NCBI RefSeq assembly: GCF_000423705.1
Contig: NZ_AUIM01000011.1
Coordinates: 248,001-312,000 of the forward strand
DNA length: 64,000 bases
Direction of reading: 5' to 3'
Origin: Stappia stellulata DSM 5886
GTDB taxonomy: Bacteria; Pseudomonadota; Alphaproteobacteria; Rhizobiales; Stappiaceae
Under the pieces are notes generated by a model. It saw nothing but the letters and a program-made list of their open reading frames with translations. It did not search any database and had not been told where the DNA came from. Position 1 is the stretch's first letter; each line of letters starts with the position of its first letter. Below, piece by piece: positions 30,557 through 38,930 of the stretch. The translations under genes and the position numbers were made by a program.

Positions 30557-31825
30557 CTACCAGCCGCGTTTCTTTAGCCGTTCGAGGTTGTCGCTCACCT
30601 TCGAAAGGCCTTCTTCGGCGTTTTCCTTGCCGCTCAACACGTTGTGCACGCCGCTGAAGATGCGTTGCGAAACGCGATTGTAGGAGGCTCCCGTGACCTG
30701 CGAGGGCCGCGAAGCGCTTTCCGCATAGGCCTCCTCGGCAAACCGCAGCGAGGGGTTTTTCGCGAGGATTTCCGCGTCCTGGTAAAGCGCCTTGAGCGTC
30801 GGGCTGTAGCCCTGCAAGGCACGGCGCTTTTGCTCCCTGGCGTTTGTGAGGTACCGCACCAGGCTGACGGCCGCCTCGACGTCTTCGGCGTATTTGGACA
30901 CACCGAGAAGGCCGGCGCCGTAGCAGCCGCTCGAGCGTTCCCCTTCCACGCCAATCGGCAGCGCCATCACGCCGACCTTGCCGAGAAGTGCCGAGCCTTC
31001 GGCCTGGCTGGTCCCCCACACGTAACCCCAGTTGCGGTGGAAGACTGAATTGCCGGCCTCGAAGACGCCGCGCGAGCCCTCCTCGTCATAGTTGAGCACG
31101 CCTTGCGGGCTGATGCCGCCGATCCAGGTGCGCGCAAGCTCAAGCGCTTCGACAGCTTCGGGATTGTTCGCCGTGATTTCACCGTCCGGAGCGATGAAGG
31201 TGCCACCACCATGAGAGGCGACCCATTCGAGCGCATTGCAGGTCAGGCCCTCATAGGCACGGCCCTGCCAGACGTACCCCCACATGTCGTTGTTGCCGGC
31301 GGCGCGTTCCTGCTCCTGAATGAACTTTGCGGTCTCTGTCAGCTCTGCCCAGGTTTTCGGCTCTGGCTTGCCGTATTTTTCGAGCAAGTCCTTGCGGTAG
31401 AACATCTGGCCCGCATCGACGAACCAGGGCATGGCGAGCAGCTTGCCTTCAAGGGTGGAGTCGGCAAGGGCTGCTTCGAAATGGGCCGACAGTTCCTCCG
31501 CCGGCACCTTCTTCTTCAGGTCGACGAGGTGGGGGGCGAGCGCGCCGACCCAGATATTGTCGAGTGTCAGCACGTCGATATCGCCGGACTTGCCGGCAAG
31601 AAGCTGCTGGTAGAGCGGGAGCGCCTCGCCCCAGTTTGCCGGCATCTTGTTGATCTTGACCGTGTTGCCAGTTTCCTTCGCCCAGGCGTCGGAGGCCGAT
31701 TGGCAAAGCTCGAGTTCGGCGCCGGCCGAGCTGCAGAAGATCGAGATTTCCGCTGCCCCTGTCGAACCGCTCCAAAGGATGGCCCCGACAAGGGCCGTCG
31801 TTTTCAATAGTCCGTCCAATTGCAC
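30557..31825 (-). CDS. Sugar ABC transporter substrate-binding protein (CUT1)
   Basis: 422-residue periplasmic binding protein, first gene of System A. The signal peptide ends near residue 25 (ALVGAILWSGSTGAA). The mature domain is a family 1 (MalE/ThuE-like) fold with DVLTLDNIWVGALAPHLVDL and LLAMPWFVDAGQMFYRKDLLEKYG. I start at GTG 31825, preceded by GGAGG seven to eleven bases upstream; an upstream in-frame start at 31861 would sit on the operator and lacks a ribosome site. The ligand is not predictable; a phosphorylatable, probably aminated sugar fits the operon. Confidence 0.88.
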   Translation of the reverse strand: MQLDGLLKTTALVGAILWSGSTGAAEISIFCSSAGAELELCQSASDAWAKETGNTVKINKMPANWGEALPLYQQLLAGKSGDIDVLTLDNIWVGALAPHLVDLKKKVPAEELSAHFEAALADSTLEGKLLAMPWFVDAGQMFYRKDLLEKYGKPEPKTWAELTETAKFIQEQERAAGNNDMWGYVWQGRAYEGLTCNALEWVASHGGGTFIAPDGEITANNPEAVEALELARTWIGGISPQGVLNYDEEGSRGVFEAGNSVFHRNWGYVWGTSQAEGSALLGKVGVMALPIGVEGERSSGCYGAGLLGVSKYAEDVEAAVSLVRYLTNAREQKRRALQGYSPTLKALYQDAEILAKNPSLRFAEEAYAESASRPSQVTGASYNRVSQRIFSGVHNVLSGKENAEEGLSKVSDNLERLKKRGW

Positions 31826-31862
31826 CGTGTTTCCTCCCCGGTCACGTTCAAGACAGGTCAAT

Positions 31863-31888
31863 TACTATACCGTCTGGACGGTAAAGTA
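31863..31888 (-). promoter_or_regulatory. Probable TetR operator inside the System A promoter
   Basis: Nearly perfect 26-bp palindrome. The core TACCGTC (31868-31874) / GACGGTA (31877-31883) is extended by TACT at 31863 and AGTA ending at 31888, with one mismatch pair outside the 2-bp centre. On the minus strand a -35-like TTTACT and a -10-like TATAGT flank the core with 15-16 bp spacing, so a bound dimer would block RNA polymerase. The regulator is most likely the TetR gene at 23385-23951 in the same operon (inference). Confidence 0.7.
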
Positions 31889-32106
31889 AACGGATCGGCG
31901 TGGCGCATGGGTCAAGGAGCGCGAGGGGTGTGGATGCCCGAGGTGGCGTCCGCGCGCCGGCGCGACGATTCAACCGGCCATGCGGCGACTTGAGCCCGCG
32001 TTTCATTTGCTTTGGGCCGACTGGCTGAGCGGGCGATGTCCAACGGGATGCGGTGGTGCAGATCGATCGCTTTCGGCGGCGTCGGAGAGCGCGCCGCACG
32101 GAGACG

Positions 32107-32157
32107 TTGACAGCGCGCGCCAATCCCGTAGTGTGAATGTGACTAACTGGTCACATT
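32107..32157 (+). promoter_or_regulatory. System B promoter and probable operator
   Basis: A consensus -35 TTGACA (32107-32112) is followed after 16 bp by a weak -10 TAGTGT (32129-32134). Just downstream lies an 8-bp perfect inverted repeat AATGTGAC (32136-32143) / GTCACATT (32150-32157) with a 6-bp spacer, over the expected transcription start. The TetR gene two cistrons into System B (33101) is the obvious candidate to bind it. Confidence 0.65.
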
Positions 32158-32181
32158 TGCTGAGGGGAGCGCGTTTCGGCA

Positions 32182-33114
32182 ATGACGATAGGGATCGCCG
32201 CATACGGACAGAACGCGGGACGCGCCGTTCTCGACGGCCTGCGCGCCACTGAAGTCCTCGGGCGCGGCGCCATCGGTGGCTTTGCGGTGTTCTCGATTCT
32301 GGACCGCCAGGGCGTGCATCGCCAGATTGCATGCCAGCGCGGCGGGGCCTCGCAGCTCCAGGCTGCCGACGCCTTTGGAGACGCGCGTTGTGCGGCCGTA
32401 ATCTCGAGCGGGCCGGACCGCCCCGAACCGCTTTCCCAGTTTCTCGTCGCCGGCGCCGGGCTGGGGCTCGTTACCGGCCACCGTCTGCCGAACCGGATCG
32501 ATGCGGCGGGGGTCCCCTCCAATGCGTCGGTTCTCCGGCGCATGGCCCGGGGCGAGACGCCCTCCGAGGCGGTCCAGGCTGCGGTGGGAGGCGATCCGGA
32601 GATGGACGCCGGCCTGATCGCGGTGACGTTGGACGGGCGCATCGGATTCGCCAACACGGCAAGGGTCGCGCGACGGTGCGACCTGATCCAGGCGTCCCGT
32701 GCCGACGAACGGCGGGGCTATGCCCTGCTGGGCAACTCGATCCACTTCGCTGTCGGTTGCGGTGGCGGCACTGCCATTGGCGATGTCGTCTGGTCGCGTC
32801 TCTCGGGCGGGCCCGCGCGGACGTTTCTTGCCGAACTGGCACACCCCGTTCCGGTCTGTCGTGCGCGGACGGATCGCGTCGAGATCGACGCCGCCGGGCG
32901 GGTGACGCTGATCCGTCGCGCCGACCCGTGGTGGCCGGAGCCTGCGGGGCTGACGACCGTCATCTATTCCCGGGCACCCGTCTGGCAGGACGGCCGGCCG
33001 GTCGGGGTATGCGCATCCGAGGTTTTCGCGCGCCTCGCAGGAGATCTGGCGACACCCTCGCCCGAGATTCAGAGCCGTTTTGCGGTGGAAAGGGATCCGC
33101 ATGTCACGCCGTGA
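32182..33114 (+). CDS. Conserved protein of unknown function leading System B
   Basis: 310 residues. It starts MTIGIAAYGQNAGRAVLDGL and continues with GRGAIGGFAVFSI; from memory this resembles a recently defined family (DUF6963), which I cannot verify. There is no signal peptide or membrane helix. The N-terminal small-residue strand and repeated Gly segments (GDPEMDAGLIAVTLDGRIGF, FAVGCGGGTAIGD) recall Ntn-hydrolase-like folds, but this is speculation. It is the first gene after the System B promoter, and the TetR gene overlaps its 3' end, so a role in the same D-amino-acid pathway is likely. Confidence 0.65.
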   Translation: MTIGIAAYGQNAGRAVLDGLRATEVLGRGAIGGFAVFSILDRQGVHRQIACQRGGASQLQAADAFGDARCAAVISSGPDRPEPLSQFLVAGAGLGLVTGHRLPNRIDAAGVPSNASVLRRMARGETPSEAVQAAVGGDPEMDAGLIAVTLDGRIGFANTARVARRCDLIQASRADERRGYALLGNSIHFAVGCGGGTAIGDVVWSRLSGGPARTFLAELAHPVPVCRARTDRVEIDAAGRVTLIRRADPWWPEPAGLTTVIYSRAPVWQDGRPVGVCASEVFARLAGDLATPSPEIQSRFAVERDPHVTP

Positions 33115-33763
33115 GAAGACAGAGCGGGCAATTCTTGAGGCGCTGGGCGCGCAGCTGACCGAAGGCGGGATGCAGAGCGTCGGCATCAATGTGATCGCAA
33201 AGCGGGCGGGGGTGAGCAAGGAACTCATCTATCGTTACTTCGACGGCATGCCCGGCCTGATGCTCGCCTGGATGCAGGGCCGGGACTACTGGAGCAGCAA
33301 ATCCGGACTGCTCCCTTCCGCGGACACCAGCAGCCTGACCCCGGTCGCCCTGATCCGCGCCATGCTGCGCGAGCAGGAAGCCATCCTGGCCCGCGATCAG
33401 GCGGTCGCGGCGGTTCGCCGATGGGAGCTGATCGAACGCACGGAGGTGGGGGACCGTCTGCGGGAGCGCCGCGAACGCGAGGCGCGCACCTTCATTGATC
33501 GGCTCGACGGGCTGACCGGCGATGCGGATATGCCGGCTTTCGTCAGCGTTTTGCTTGCCGGGATCCTCTATCTGTCGCTGCGGTCCAAGACCGAAGACGT
33601 CTTCCTGGGGGTGCCGCTGCGCACCGACGAAGGCTGGAGCCGCATCTGGAGCGCGGTGGATCTTGCCCTCAGCGCATTGCCGGAAGACTTGCGCGCGGAG
33701 TCCCTGCAGGCGCTGGAACGGGCGCGGGCCGGAACAACGGACAAGACGGAGACGAATGAATGA
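33101..33763 (+). CDS. TetR/AcrR-family regulator (System B)
   Basis: 220 residues with an N-terminal helix-turn-helix: REKTERAILEALGAQLTEGG and AKRAGVSKELIYRYFDGMPG. Start at ATG 33101, which has GGAAAGG upstream and overlaps the preceding stop by 14 bases; the frame is open to 33080. The 3' end overlaps the ThDP enzyme start (ATGA, 33760-33763). Likely represses System B through the inverted repeat at 32136-32157 in response to a pathway compound (inference). Confidence 0.85.
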   Translation: MSRREKTERAILEALGAQLTEGGMQSVGINVIAKRAGVSKELIYRYFDGMPGLMLAWMQGRDYWSSKSGLLPSADTSSLTPVALIRAMLREQEAILARDQAVAAVRRWELIERTEVGDRLRERREREARTFIDRLDGLTGDADMPAFVSVLLAGILYLSLRSKTEDVFLGVPLRTDEGWSRIWSAVDLALSALPEDLRAESLQALERARAGTTDKTETNE

Positions 33764-35421
33764 CCAGGGCTGCGGATGTGCTTGTCAGGTCGCTGGTCCG
33801 CCATGGCGTCGACCGGGTCTTTTGCGTGCCCGGCGAAAGCTATCTGAGCGTACTCGATGCCCTTGTGGACACGCCGGAGATCCAGGTCGTGACCGCCCGG
33901 CACGAAGGCGGTGCGGGGTTCATGGCGGTGGCGGACGCAAAGCTGACCGGTCGCCCCGGCATCGCGTTTGTCAGCCGCGGGCCGGGCGCGATGAACGCGG
34001 CGATTGCTGTGCACACGGCGCAACAGGATGCGGTCCCGCTCATTTTGTTCATCGGGCAGGTCGAGCGGCCGCATCTCGGCATGAACGCCTTTCAGGAGGT
34101 GGATCACGCACGCCTGTTCGATCAGGTGTGCAAATGGACCGCCGAGGTTCACGATCCGCAACGACTGGCGGATACCGTCGCGACCGCGTTTCATCGCGCC
34201 CGTGCCGGCACGCCCGGTCCGGTGGTCATTTCGCTTCCGGAGGACATGCTTGAGGAAAGCGTGCTTGACGAAAGCGTTCCGTGCCGGGGACCCGTTCGCG
34301 CGGCGGCGGCCGACGATGACATTGCGGAATTGCGCCGGCGGATCGCGGGCGCGGAGCGGCCGCTGATCATCGCCGGCGGCCTCCTGCAAACCGAACCCGG
34401 CCGGAACACACTGCGCAGCGTTGCGGAGCGCTTCGGCATTCCGGTCGCGGCCGCCGTCCGGCAGATTGACGTCATCGACAACGACCATCCCCAATATGCC
34501 GGCCACCTGGGATATGGCGCGCCGACGGATCTGGTCGACGCGCTGTCTGAAAGCGATCTGGTGCTTGGCGTGGGAGCCAGACTGGGGGACGTTACCAGCC
34601 AGGGTTTCAGCTTTCCCGCCGCGCCGGGGCCGCGCCAGCCTGTCATCCAGGTCTGGCCGGACGCCACGGAGCTGGGCAGCTTTCGGGATCTGGCGTTCGG
34701 GATCGCCGCCGATCCGGCGGAGGTGCTGCGCCAGCTCCTTGCTACTGCGCCGCAGCAGCCTGACCAACGTCATCGCGACTGGAGCCGCTCGCTCAGGGAG
34801 GGCGCGTCCCGGCTCCGCAGGTGGGACGGGCCGGATGACGCCACGGACGGCGTCGTCTTCGGTGCCGTTGTGCGCCAGGTCGATGCGCTCCTGGACGAGA
34901 ACGCGATCGTTGCCAGCGACGCCGGTAATTTCGGTGCCTGGGTGCAGAAGCTGATCCGCTTCGGCGGTCAGCGGCGAATGCTCGGACCGTGCTCCGGCGC
35001 GATGGGCTTCGGCGTGCCCGGCGCTGTCGCGGCAAGCCTTCGATTTCCCGGCCGGCAGGTTGTCGGCTTCGCCGGCGACGGGGGCATTCTGATGACCGGC
35101 AACGAGCTCGCGACCGCCGTCCAGTACGGCGCGCGTCCGGTCCTGATCGTCTCGGACAACGGCTCATACGGAACGATCCGGATGCATCAGGAGAAAAATT
35201 TCCCTCGCAGGCGCGCCATGACCGATCTGTGCAATCCGGATTTTCGCGGCTGGGCCGAAAGTTTCGGTGCGCTGGCGTTGCAGGTCGACACGGCCGGAGC
35301 GATCCGTCCTGCGCTTCAGGAGGCGTTTTCCGCGGACCGGCCGGCGGTCATTTCGGTGCGCACGAGCCTCGAATACATCTCTCCGGCCACGACAATAACG
35401 CAGCTCGCAAGCGGTGGCTGA
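33760..35421 (+). CDS. ThDP-dependent enzyme of the acetolactate synthase/decarboxylase family
   Basis: 553 residues with three ThDP-enzyme domains: Pyr (about 1-170), central (190-320) and PP (365-540). The ThDP-activating Glu is E49 in ARHEGGAGFMA. The Mg-binding motif starts GDGGILMTGNEL and ends VSDNGSYG. Housekeeping acetolactate synthase would have a regulatory ilvH beside it; none is present. Lying between a TetR gene and a D-amino-acid import/oxidation set, a 2-oxo-acid decarboxylase acting after the DadA-like oxidase is the best inference. Confidence 0.82.
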   Translation: MTRAADVLVRSLVRHGVDRVFCVPGESYLSVLDALVDTPEIQVVTARHEGGAGFMAVADAKLTGRPGIAFVSRGPGAMNAAIAVHTAQQDAVPLILFIGQVERPHLGMNAFQEVDHARLFDQVCKWTAEVHDPQRLADTVATAFHRARAGTPGPVVISLPEDMLEESVLDESVPCRGPVRAAAADDDIAELRRRIAGAERPLIIAGGLLQTEPGRNTLRSVAERFGIPVAAAVRQIDVIDNDHPQYAGHLGYGAPTDLVDALSESDLVLGVGARLGDVTSQGFSFPAAPGPRQPVIQVWPDATELGSFRDLAFGIAADPAEVLRQLLATAPQQPDQRHRDWSRSLREGASRLRRWDGPDDATDGVVFGAVVRQVDALLDENAIVASDAGNFGAWVQKLIRFGGQRRMLGPCSGAMGFGVPGAVAASLRFPGRQVVGFAGDGGILMTGNELATAVQYGARPVLIVSDNGSYGTIRMHQEKNFPRRRAMTDLCNPDFRGWAESFGALALQVDTAGAIRPALQEAFSADRPAVISVRTSLEYISPATTITQLASGG

Positions 35422-35463
35422 GGAGAGAGACGTCCCGTTTCCAACAAGCAACAGGAGGAGCAT

Positions 35464-37059
35464 ATGACAACACAGGACAGGAAGACCGGACCCCGTCGGC
35501 TGCTGACGGGTGTGGCGGCGGCGGCGCTCTCGCTCGTATTCGTCTCGGCCCCGGCAAGCTCCGAAACGCTTCGTGTGGTGATGCAGTCCGGCCTGCGGAT
35601 AACAGACCCGATCATGACCACGGCGTTCATCACGCGAGACCACGGATACATGATCTACGACACGCTCCTGGGCGTGGATTCCGACTTCAATATCCAGCCG
35701 CAGATGGCGGACTGGGAGGTCTCGGATGACGACAAGACCTACACGTTCACGCTGCGCGACGACCTGAAGTGGCATGACGGCGCCGCCGTGACCGCCGAGG
35801 ACGCAGTTGCCTCGATCAATCGCTGGGCGGAAATCGACAGCACGGCAAAACCCTTGATGGATATGGTCGACACAATCGAGATTGTGGACGACAAGACCTT
35901 CACGGTGGCGCTCAAGACGCCGACGACGCTCTTGCTTGCCGGCCTTTCCAAAATGAGCTCGCGCGCTCCGTTCATCATGCCCAAGCGCGTGGCCGAGACA
36001 CCCGCAAGCCAGCCCATCGACGAGTTCACGGGCTCGGGCCCGTTCGTGTTCGTGGAGGACGAGTTCCGGCCCGGCGTGAAGGTGGTCTACGAAAAGTTCG
36101 AGGACTATGTCCCGCGTGACGAACCTGCAAGCTGGACCGCCGGTGGCAAGGACGTGAAGGTGGATCGTGTCGAATGGCTCACGATGCCTGACCAGATGAC
36201 CGCCGTCAGCGCGCTGCAGAGCGGCGAGGTGGATTTCATCCAGCAGGTCCCCTTCGACCTTTTGCCCCTCGTCGAGAATGCGCCCGAAATCACGGTCGAC
36301 ATTCTCGATCCGCTGGGCGCCTGGACGTATTTCCGCATGAACTGGCTCCACCCGCCCTTTGACAACAAGCTGGTGCGGCAGGCGGCAATCGCGGCTGTCG
36401 ACCAGACGGCGGTCATGCAGGCGCTGGTCGGCAATCCCGACTATTACCAGACCTGCGCGGCGATCATGGGCTGCGGCAACGTCAATGGCGACGAATACGG
36501 TCGCGATTGGGTTGTCAACGCGCAGCTCGACAAGGCAAAGGCGCTCCTCGCGGAAGCCGGTTATGACGACACGCCGGTCGTGATCATGGCGCCGACGGAC
36601 CTCGCCATGGTGGTGCCCCAGCCCATCGTGATCGGCGACGCGTTGCGCAAGGCCGGCTTCAATGTCCAGATGAAAATGATGGACTGGCAGACGCTTGCGG
36701 CCCAGCAAAGCAACCAGGACGCACCGTCGCAGGGCGGCTGGAACATCTTTTCGACCTATAGCATCCTTGCGACCAGCGGCGATCCCTTCGGCAACACTCC
36801 GCTTGCCACGGACGGGCGCGAATCCTGGGCCGGCTGGCCTGATGTGCCGGAGATTTCCGCATTGCGGATCGCTTACGCCAAGGCCTCCTCGGTCGATGAG
36901 CAAAAGCAGATCGCCAAGAAGATCCAGAAGATCGCCGTGGATGAGGGCGTCGTCGGACCTCTTGGCCAATTCAGGATCCCGGCCGCGTGGAACACCCAGT
37001 GGAGCGGCTTCCTTGAAAGCCCGATCACGGTGTTCTGGAACATCTCCAAGGACGGGTGA
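35464..37059 (+). CDS. Peptide-type ABC transporter substrate-binding protein (SBP family 5)
   Basis: 531-residue periplasmic protein. Signal peptide about residues 1-33 (LLTGVAAAALSLVFVSAPASS). The SBP_bac_5 signature WEVSDDDKTYTFTLRDDLKWHDG is followed by VTAEDAVASINRW. Good ribosome site (AACAGGAGGA) just before ATG 35464. It delivers a substrate to the DppB/C-type permease encoded next. In context (D-aminoacylase, D-amino-acid oxidase) the cargo is likely an N-acyl-D-amino acid or a D-residue peptide. Confidence 0.92.
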   Translation: MTTQDRKTGPRRLLTGVAAAALSLVFVSAPASSETLRVVMQSGLRITDPIMTTAFITRDHGYMIYDTLLGVDSDFNIQPQMADWEVSDDDKTYTFTLRDDLKWHDGAAVTAEDAVASINRWAEIDSTAKPLMDMVDTIEIVDDKTFTVALKTPTTLLLAGLSKMSSRAPFIMPKRVAETPASQPIDEFTGSGPFVFVEDEFRPGVKVVYEKFEDYVPRDEPASWTAGGKDVKVDRVEWLTMPDQMTAVSALQSGEVDFIQQVPFDLLPLVENAPEITVDILDPLGAWTYFRMNWLHPPFDNKLVRQAAIAAVDQTAVMQALVGNPDYYQTCAAIMGCGNVNGDEYGRDWVVNAQLDKAKALLAEAGYDDTPVVIMAPTDLAMVVPQPIVIGDALRKAGFNVQMKMMDWQTLAAQQSNQDAPSQGGWNIFSTYSILATSGDPFGNTPLATDGRESWAGWPDVPEISALRIAYAKASSVDEQKQIAKKIQKIAVDEGVVGPLGQFRIPAAWNTQWSGFLESPITVFWNISKDG

Positions 37060-37068
37060 GGCCAGACA

Positions 37069-38010
37069 ATGCTCTCCTATGTGCTAAAGCGCGTGTTGTC
37101 GTCGGTGCCGGTCATGATCGTCGTCGCCGTTGTCATCTTCGCGCTTCTGCGCCTGACGCCGGGCGATCCCGCAGCCGTGTTGGCGGGAAACGACGCGACG
37201 GCGGAGCAACTCGCCAAGATCCGCGAAAGCCTGGAGCTGGACGAGCCGATCCTCGTCCAGCTGCTCACCTGGTTCCGCAATCTCCTTGCCGGGGATCTGG
37301 GCGAGTCGCTGCTTTCGGGCATTCCGGTGGTTCGCATGATCGGGGAGCGGGTGGGGCCGACCCTCGCTCTGGCGGCGGGCACGATCTCCGTGACCATTCT
37401 TGTCGCGATCCCGATGGGCATCGTCGCCGCGCGTCGGCCCGGCGGCGTCCTCGACCGGATGGTCATGGCGCTGTCGGTGCTCGGGTTTTCGGTTCCCATC
37501 TTCGTGACCGGCTACGTCCTGATCTATCTGTTCGCGCTTAAACTCGGTTGGCTGCCCGTCCAGGGTTACAGGCCTCCGGGGGATGGGTTGTGGTCCTTTG
37601 CACAGCGGCTGATCCTGCCCGTGCTGGCGCTGAGCGGCGTCTATGTCGCGCTTGTCGCCCGCATCACCCGCAGCAGCATCATTGAGGTGCTGGGGGAGGA
37701 CTACATCCGCACGGCGCGCGCCAAAGGGGCGCCGGAACGTCGTATCCTGTTGCGACACGCCTTGCGCAACGCGGCCGTTCCCATCGTCACGATAATCGGG
37801 ATCGGCATCGCCTCGCTGATAACCGGCGTCGTGGTGACGGAATCCGTGTTCAACCTGCCGGGCCTAGGCCGGCTGGTGGTCGAAGCCGTCCTTGCGCGGG
37901 ACTATCCGGTTATTCAGGGTCTCATCCTGCTGTTTTCGTTCACATACATCCTGATCAACCTGGTGGTCGACATCCTCTACACGGTGTTCGACCCGCGGAT
38001 CCGGTATTGA
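37069..38010 (+). CDS. Peptide-type ABC transporter permease, DppB type
   Basis: 313-residue inner-membrane protein with about six helices. The N-terminus MLSYVLKRVLSSVPVMIVVA and the motif LRLTPGDPAAVLAG are DppB hallmarks. The ATPase-contact loop reads DYIRTARAKGAPERRILLRH, followed by VVTESVFNLPGLG. It starts 9 bases after the binding-protein stop and abuts the DppC-type gene. Confidence 0.93.
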   Translation: MLSYVLKRVLSSVPVMIVVAVVIFALLRLTPGDPAAVLAGNDATAEQLAKIRESLELDEPILVQLLTWFRNLLAGDLGESLLSGIPVVRMIGERVGPTLALAAGTISVTILVAIPMGIVAARRPGGVLDRMVMALSVLGFSVPIFVTGYVLIYLFALKLGWLPVQGYRPPGDGLWSFAQRLILPVLALSGVYVALVARITRSSIIEVLGEDYIRTARAKGAPERRILLRHALRNAAVPIVTIIGIGIASLITGVVVTESVFNLPGLGRLVVEAVLARDYPVIQGLILLFSFTYILINLVVDILYTVFDPRIRY

Positions 38011-38021
38011 AAGGTGTCCCG

Positions 38022-38930
38022 ATGAAAATCTCAGCACCGAGCGATGCCGCCGGCGGGTGCGCGCATGAGGATGCGCAGCCAAGTCGTCGCCGGCTCATCC
38101 TGCGGCACCTGTTGCGTGCCTTCGGCACCGGCCCGGCGCTGGTGGCGCTGGTCATTCTCTTGCTTGTCGTGCTGATGGCCCTGTTTGCGCCGCTGCTCGC
38201 CACGGCGGATCCCATCGCGATCGCCCCCGCCGAACGGCTTTCGGGAAGTTCGGCAAACCACCCGCTGGGCACCGATGCCTACGGCCGCGACATCTACTCC
38301 CGGGTTCTCTACGGGGCGCGTGTCTCGCTGATCGTCGGGGCCGGCGCGGCGCTCGTGAGCGTTGCGATCGGCCTGGTGATCGGGGTCCTTGCCGGTTACT
38401 TCCCCGCGGTCGATTCCGTCATCATGCGCACGATGGATGGCGTCATGGCGATCCCGTCGATCCTGCTCGCCATCGCGCTGATCTCCCTGACGGGCGCATC
38501 GCTCATGACGGTGATGGTGGCAATCACCATCCCCGAGATTCCCCGCGTGGTGCGACTGGTTCGCAGCGTCATCCTCAATGTGCGCTCGGAAGCCTATGTC
38601 GAGGCGGCGGTGACGCTTGGAAGCCCGGTTCGCCGCATCCTGATGCGGCATATGGTGCCAAACACGATCGCGCCGCTAATCGTCCAGGGCACGTTCGTCT
38701 TTGCGTCGGCAATACTGACCGAGGCGACGCTCAGCTTTCTCGGCGCCGGCCTGCCGACAGAAATCCCTTCCTGGGGCAACATCATGTCGGAGGGGCGGTC
38801 GTATTTTCAACTTTTCCCCGGCCTGGTGCTCTGGCCCGGTATCGCGCTCGCGCTGACGCTGCTCAGCGTCAACGTCCTCGGCGACGTCTTGCGTGACACA
38901 CTTGATCCGAAGATGGCGAAACGTACATGA
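38022..38930 (+). CDS. Peptide-type ABC transporter permease, DppC type
   Basis: 302-residue permease with an N-terminal cytosolic segment (to about residue 35) and six helices. It contains the DppC motif HPLGTDAYGRDIYSRVLYGA, the coupling loop SEAYVEAAVTLGSPVRRILM and ILTEATLSFLGAGL. I start at ATG 38022; an in-frame TTG overlapping the previous stop (38007) is less likely. Its stop overlaps the ATPase gene by four bases (38927-38930). Confidence 0.92.
   Translation: MKISAPSDAAGGCAHEDAQPSRRRLILRHLLRAFGTGPALVALVILLLVVLMALFAPLLATADPIAIAPAERLSGSSANHPLGTDAYGRDIYSRVLYGARVSLIVGAGAALVSVAIGLVIGVLAGYFPAVDSVIMRTMDGVMAIPSILLAIALISLTGASLMTVMVAITIPEIPRVVRLVRSVILNVRSEAYVEAAVTLGSPVRRILMRHMVPNTIAPLIVQGTFVFASAILTEATLSFLGAGLPTEIPSWGNIMSEGRSYFQLFPGLVLWPGIALALTLLSVNVLGDVLRDTLDPKMAKRT

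Larger units (their letters stand above)
31826..32181. other. Divergent regulatory region between System A and System B
   Basis: 356 bp between two head-to-head operons. It holds the System A promoter with its palindrome (31863-31888) and the System B promoter with its own inverted repeat (32107-32157). The ~200 bp between them shows no gene and no other structure I trust. Confidence 0.7.

Noticed and set aside
33760-35421. Assignment as housekeeping acetolactate synthase IlvB/IlvI
   Set aside because: No ilvH regulatory subunit or ilvC nearby, and it is locked in a D-amino-acid operon; the broader ThDP-family call is safer.
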